A stretch of 64,000 nt of DNA, taken from the NCBI RefSeq assembly GCF_000685075.1, contig NZ_BAYD01000023.1, positions 55,892-119,891 on the forward strand, written 5' to 3'. The position numbers were made by a program, and so were the translations under genes. Positions 60,708-64,000 of the stretch are shown here, one piece after another; the first letter of the stretch is position 1, and each line of letters opens with the position of its first letter. The notes beneath the pieces are model-generated. The model ran no database searches and was not told where the DNA came from. It saw only the letters and a program-made list of their open reading frames with translations. Source of the stretch: Paraburkholderia oxyphila NBRC 105797. GTDB taxonomy: Bacteria; Pseudomonadota; Gammaproteobacteria; Burkholderiales; Burkholderiaceae.

Positions 60708-60748
60708 ATTGCCCTTTGGGGAATCGAGCTTGCCCAAAATCCCGATGG
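60708..60748 (+). promoter_or_regulatory. Shared operator copy D (TTGCCC-N15-TTGCCC)
   Basis: TTGCCC at 60709-60714 and 60730-60735, start-to-start 21 bp. The first is followed by TTTGGGG; the second by AAAATCCCGATGG, a slightly diverged tail. It points toward the barrel gene at 60813, 65 bases away. Confidence 0.6.
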
Positions 60749-60812
60749 CCGCAGCGTGGATATTGTACGAGACTTCGCAAGCAGCGAAGCGCAGGCAGAC
60801 GTGAAAGCGACG

Positions 60813-61640
60813 ATGAAAGCAAAACCGGCAGTCCTTGCAGTTGCGGCGTTGGGAGCCGGCCTGCTCATGGCGCATACGCCGGCGTTCGCGCAGAGCGATG
60901 AAGATCTCGCCAGACAATTGAGCAACCCCATTGCGGCGTTGATCAGCGTGCCGCTACAGTTCAACTACGATTCGAATATCGGCCCGGACCGCGGCGGCGA
61001 CAAGTATTACGTCAATCTGCAACCCGTCGTTCCGTTTCATCTGAACGCCGACTGGAATCTCATCTCCCGCACCATTCTCCCGCTCGAATCCCAACATGAT
61101 GTCGTGCCGGGAGCGGGGTCGCAGACAGGGCTCGGCGATACGGTTCAAAGCTTCTTTTTCTCTCCGCAAAAGCCGACGGCAAACGGCTTGATCTGGGGCG
61201 CAGGCCCCGCGCTGCTGCTGCCCACGGCCACGGATACGCTGCCCGGAAGCGGCAAGTGGGGCGCCGGCCCGACCGCGGTGCTGCTTTGGCAAAGCAATGG
61301 CTGGACGTATGGCGCTCTGGCGAACCACATCTGGTCGTTCGCGGGCGATGGAAACAGGCCGGGCGTCAGTGCAACGTTTCTTCAGCCCTTCCTGACCTAT
61401 ACGACGCGAGATGCATGGACGTTCGGCGTGAATACCGAATCGAGCTATGACTGGGAGCATCATCAGTGGTCCACGCCCATTAACGCGACCGTCACCAGGC
61501 TATTGAAGATCGGTGGGCAACCCGTGAGCCTCGGCGCGGGCGTGCGGTACTGGGCCGCGAGCCCGGCCTCGGGACCGCACGGCTGGGGCGCGCGGGCCAT
61601 CGTCACGTTCCTGTTCCCCGAGGGCAAGCCGCAGCTTTGA
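60813..61640 (+). CDS. Outer-membrane transporter-like barrel protein
   Basis: A 275-residue protein; the ATG at 60813 is used (a GTG at 60801 is also possible) because upstream codons run through the operator. Signal peptide ends TPAFAQ. The mature part has LSNPIAALISVPLQFNYD, a phrase shared by a family annotated as transporters or 'neuromedin U'-like proteins in this genus, then regular strands (LGDTVQSFFFSP, WGAGPTAVLLWQ). Ends KPQL rather than Phe. Probably an outer-membrane channel or lipid transporter. The next barrel gene is 25 bases downstream. Confidence 0.78.
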   Translation: MKAKPAVLAVAALGAGLLMAHTPAFAQSDEDLARQLSNPIAALISVPLQFNYDSNIGPDRGGDKYYVNLQPVVPFHLNADWNLISRTILPLESQHDVVPGAGSQTGLGDTVQSFFFSPQKPTANGLIWGAGPALLLPTATDTLPGSGKWGAGPTAVLLWQSNGWTYGALANHIWSFAGDGNRPGVSATFLQPFLTYTTRDAWTFGVNTESSYDWEHHQWSTPINATVTRLLKIGGQPVSLGAGVRYWAASPASGPHGWGARAIVTFLFPEGKPQL

Positions 61641-61665
61641 ATGCCGTGCAACGAGGACGAATGCG

Positions 61666-62547
61666 ATGGGAATAGATAGCACGCGTGAATTTGAACAACT
61701 GGCTGCGCACGACAAGATGGTCCGCAACTTGAATCGTACTGCGAACTGGATAGCCGCATGCCTGATTGGCAGTGCTTGCGCGCCTGTTTTTGGGGCAGGA
61801 CCGGATTCCGCGAATGCGGGAACGGGGTGGCAATTCGCGCTCACGCCTTATCTGTGGCTGCCGAGCGTGAGCGGCACGGCGCGTTTTACGCTTCCGAACG
61901 GCGGTGCCGATGCGTCCACCGGGCCGTACAACTATCTGCAGAACCTGCGCTTCGCACTCATGGTGCAAGGCGAGGCGCGCAAAGGGGATTGGAGTATTTT
62001 CGGCGACGCGATCTATTTGAACTTTGGCCGGCACGGGAGCAATGTCAACGCGTTCAATACCTCGCTCGGTTCGGGCGAGACGCAACGCAGCATTGAAACG
62101 AGCCTGAGTGGCGGGCTGGTTGAAGTGGGCGGCGGGCGCACCGTGGTGCAGCGGCCGTGGGGCAATGTCGACGCGATTCTCGGGATGCGCTATCTCGGCG
62201 TGAAGGAGACACTGGACGCCTCGTTTTCCGCGAGCACGGAAGGCGGCGCATCGGCGAATCCGGACGTTCACGTGTCGGAAGTCCAGAACGTATTCGACGG
62301 CTTTGTCGGCGTGCGTGGGCGCCTGTTACTGAGCGGCGACGGGCGCTGGTATGTCCCGTACTATCTCGACATCGGCACCGGCAGTTCGAAGTTCACGTGG
62401 CAGGCCATGAGTGGCGTTGGTTATGGGGCGAAGTGGGGCGACGTCAGCTTGACGTATCGATATCTCGCCTTTTATGGCTCCGGCGATCCGCTTGTACAGA
62501 CGCTGCGCTTTAACGGCCCAAGCGCTAATGTTACGTTCAGGTTCTGA
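61666..62547 (+). CDS. Outer-membrane beta-barrel protein
   Basis: A 293-residue protein starting at 61666 (GAGG upstream) or at the inner ATG 61717, which would put the signal peptide (RTANWIAACLIGSACAPVFGA) at the N-terminus. The mature chain is a barrel: WQFALTPYLWLPSVSGTA, YLNFGRHGSN, and a terminal Phe (SANVTFRF). Close downstream of the preceding barrel gene, so one operon. Function unknown. Confidence 0.75.
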   Translation: MGIDSTREFEQLAAHDKMVRNLNRTANWIAACLIGSACAPVFGAGPDSANAGTGWQFALTPYLWLPSVSGTARFTLPNGGADASTGPYNYLQNLRFALMVQGEARKGDWSIFGDAIYLNFGRHGSNVNAFNTSLGSGETQRSIETSLSGGLVEVGGGRTVVQRPWGNVDAILGMRYLGVKETLDASFSASTEGGASANPDVHVSEVQNVFDGFVGVRGRLLLSGDGRWYVPYYLDIGTGSSKFTWQAMSGVGYGAKWGDVSLTYRYLAFYGSGDPLVQTLRFNGPSANVTFRF

Positions 62548-62669
62548 GTGACCGCCCACGCTGCGACACCGCGGAGCGGACCGCGAAGCGTAGCATCGAG
62601 TCATCATGTCCGGACGACAGTCGGCTGGACAGACGTACGGGAAGCAGGTGGTCTATGGAGTGAGAAGCT

Positions 62670-63545
62670 ATGGTTCAAATCAAAGCTGTCGCAGCGGCCG
62701 AAAAGCTGATTGACTGGATCTCGAACAACGAGGAAGCGATCGCAACCGGCGTGCTTGCCGTGGTCGGCTCGATTGCCATCTTGTTGCTGGGCCTGGTGAT
62801 TGCGCGCGTCACGTCGGCGGGACTCGGGCGGCTCTTGCGCCGCAAGGAAGTCGACAAGACCATTATTCAGTTTTCGGTCAATCTGCTGCGCTACGTCTTG
62901 ATCGCCTTTGCAGTGGTTGCGGCGTTGGGCCGGCTGGGCGTGCAAACCAGCTCGATCATCGCAGTCATTGGTGCCGCCGGGCTTGCCATCGGCCTTGCAT
63001 TGCAGGGTTCGCTCTCGAACTTCGCTGCCGGGATCCTGCTTGTGGCGCTACGGCCGTTCAAGGCCGGCGAGTATGTGGACCTGGGCGGCGCCGCTGGCAC
63101 AGTCGAGGAAGTCAACATTTTCTCGACGACGATGTGCATGCCCGACAACAAGGTGGTTGTCGTGCCCAACGGCAAGATCATCAGCGGCAACATCGTCAAT
63201 TACACCCGGCATCCGTACCGGCGCATCGAAATACCGGTGAGTGTGGCGTATGACACCGACGTCGGGCATGTGAAGCGCGTTTTGGCGGCAGTCGTGGAAG
63301 CGGACCCGCGCATTCTGCATGATCTGGGCAATACGATCCGGTTGATGGAGATGGCTGCTCCGTCCCTCAACTATGTGGTGCGCGTGTGGGTGAACAATGC
63401 GGATTACTGGGATGTCTATTTCGATCTCGTGGAGGCAATCAAGACTGCGCTTGATGAGCATCGGATTGGTGTGCCTTACCCGCAGTACGATGTGCGTGTT
63501 CGTGGTGCGCAGGCGCGCTGGGGTGTTTCCGCGGATAGCGAATGA
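62670..63545 (+). CDS. mscS: Small-conductance mechanosensitive channel
   Basis: A 291-residue MscS channel. Three membrane helices: about 25-47, 68-88 and 93-125; the pore helix carries the Gly/Ala pattern VIGAAGLAIGLALQGSLSNFAAG. The beta domain follows with VDLGGAAGTVEEVNIFST and VVVPNGKIISGNIVNYTR, then the C-terminal alpha/beta domain. It opens under osmotic down-shock to release solutes. GGAGTGAGAAGCT precedes the ATG. It follows the barrel genes on the same strand, 122 bases on, and ends the block. Confidence 0.95.
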   Translation: MVQIKAVAAAEKLIDWISNNEEAIATGVLAVVGSIAILLLGLVIARVTSAGLGRLLRRKEVDKTIIQFSVNLLRYVLIAFAVVAALGRLGVQTSSIIAVIGAAGLAIGLALQGSLSNFAAGILLVALRPFKAGEYVDLGGAAGTVEEVNIFSTTMCMPDNKVVVVPNGKIISGNIVNYTRHPYRRIEIPVSVAYDTDVGHVKRVLAAVVEADPRILHDLGNTIRLMEMAAPSLNYVVRVWVNNADYWDVYFDLVEAIKTALDEHRIGVPYPQYDVRVRGAQARWGVSADSE

Positions 63546-63599
63546 GGGCAGGGCCGGATGGTTGTCTGTGAGCGACTTGCGGGTCGAGGCGGCTGCAGG

Positions 63600-63625
63600 A
63601 AAAAAAGCGCCCGCGCAGGGCGGGC
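63600..63625 (-). terminator. Rho-independent terminator (minus strand)
   Basis: GCCCGC (63609-63614) and GCGGGC (63620-63625) with a 5-base loop, followed on the minus strand by GC and seven T (A-run 63600-63606). Confidence 0.65.
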
Positions 63626-63675
63626 ACCAAGCTTGAGGAGACCTGATAAGGGCGCGGGGTATGCCCTCGAGGCCA
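63600..63675 (-). ncRNA. Candidate small RNA, second copy of the GTCTCCTC layout
   Basis: On the minus strand GTCTCCTC ends 9 bases before a GCCCGC/GCGGGC terminator, the same spacing as at 38505. The upstream end is not defined; TAAAGT preceded by TGCACA with 16 bases between could be the promoter. About 70-75 bases long if so. Confidence 0.35.
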
Positions 63676-63913
63676 ACTTTAACGCACGGCGTGATGGTGT
63701 GCACCTATCAGAATGAACAGGGTGGCAGGTACACAGGTGTCCGTGTCGGGGCAGGCGTGCTGCGGTGCTGCCCGAAACCCTCGTAGGTGCGTGTAGTGGC
63801 GGTGCCAGATGGCACGTTTCAGGGTTTGGGGCAACGCGAGAGCGGCAGTGTTCGCGATAAGATATGCAGGTCAGCTCGCGAATTGCGGCAGACGACCCCC
63901 GTAGCGAATATTT

Positions 63914-63941
63914 GCCCGCCGTGTGCGGGCGCTTTTTTTTT
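63914..63941 (+). terminator. Rho-independent terminator (plus strand)
   Basis: GCCCGC-CGTGT-GCGGGC stem-loop followed by GC and nine T. It could end the mscS transcript, 370 bases after the stop, or a small RNA between. Its hairpin equals the one at 38505-38528 on the minus strand. Confidence 0.75.
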
Positions 63942-64000
63942 AGCGGTTTGATATTGTGATTGGCGGTTTTTTGGTGTGCTGGCTTTTCCTTGGCATTTCC

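Larger units (their letters stand above)
63546..64000. other. Intergenic region with opposed terminators, no gene seen
   Basis: The last 455 bases have no gene I could support. A minus-strand terminator (63600-63625) and a plus-strand terminator (63914-63941) face outward around 290 bases of sequence with several short inverted repeats, including GGGCAG...CTGCCC near 63755-63775. This layout fits small RNAs or the 3' ends of mscS and of a leftward transcript. Confidence 0.4.

Noticed and set aside
63640..63910. 6S RNA, RNase P RNA or cobalamin riboswitch
   Set aside because: None of the conserved core sequences of these RNAs were found.
1..64000. CRISPR arrays, tRNA or rRNA genes, complete insertion sequences
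   Set aside because: No regularly spaced repeats, no T-arm GGTTCGA-type sequences in a tRNA context, no rRNA segments and no transposase domain were seen by reading; a computed search was not possible.

Overview
The window looks like chromosomal DNA of a Burkholderiaceae bacterium (Burkholderia/Paraburkholderia/Caballeronia type). The signs are high GC with long antisense shadow ORFs, two Burkholderia-style general porins, many LysR, TetR and two-component regulators beside small catabolic clusters, and a Burkholderia-type tyrosine integrase remnant. It is an accessory, metabolically flexible region: no rRNA, tRNA, CRISPR array or insertion sequence was seen.

Layout. 0-3.2 kb: a leftward cluster of a cupin, a TauD-type dioxygenase, an MFS carrier and the first codons of an exported protein cut by the window edge. 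3.5-3.9 kb: two convergent integrase scraps. 3.9-8 kb: SDR/LysR pair, carboxymuconolactone-decarboxylase-like protein, and a LysR gene divergent from an amino-acid binding protein. 8.7-18 kb: deacylase, porin, LuxR regulator, P1-family peptidase, polyamine-binding protein, YddA-type ABC exporter and a flavin halogenase-like enzyme. 18-21 kb: orphan ParA, then a molybdenum hydroxylase whose large subunit is destroyed by an internal deletion while its 2Fe-2S subunit is intact.

21-31 kb is the most unusual part: a clear sigma70-type promoter drives a 1129-aa di-haem cytochrome c with a membrane tail, followed by a 1595-aa single protein joining a GMC flavin oxidoreductase to a multi-pass patatin lipase. 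A membrane-anchored TPR protein converges on it. 31-38.5 kb: hybrid sensor kinase, NarL-type response regulator, and four unrecognised genes, the last two a translationally coupled membrane/soluble pair.

39-63.5 kb is a second functional block: DUF2092 and Asn-rich exported proteins, a lone receiver domain, an arylsulfatase remnant, HAD lipoprotein, DUF2252, a FixJ-type regulator with a sensor kinase, a TetR-controlled dioxygenase/aldehyde dehydrogenase/MFS/porin cassette, an SdsA-type alkylsulfatase, several outer-membrane barrels, a diguanylate cyclase and an MscS channel. Four promoters in this block carry the same element, two TTGCCC repeats 21-22 bp apart, which suggests a small shared regulon (receiver/arylsulfatase, alkylsulfatase, and two outer-membrane proteins).

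Decay is a theme: the integrase, the molybdopterin subunit, the arylsulfatase and possibly a DHFR-like gene survive only as ends or scraps. Two intergenic regions carry matching minus-strand terminators preceded at the same distance by GTCTCCTC, suggesting small RNAs.
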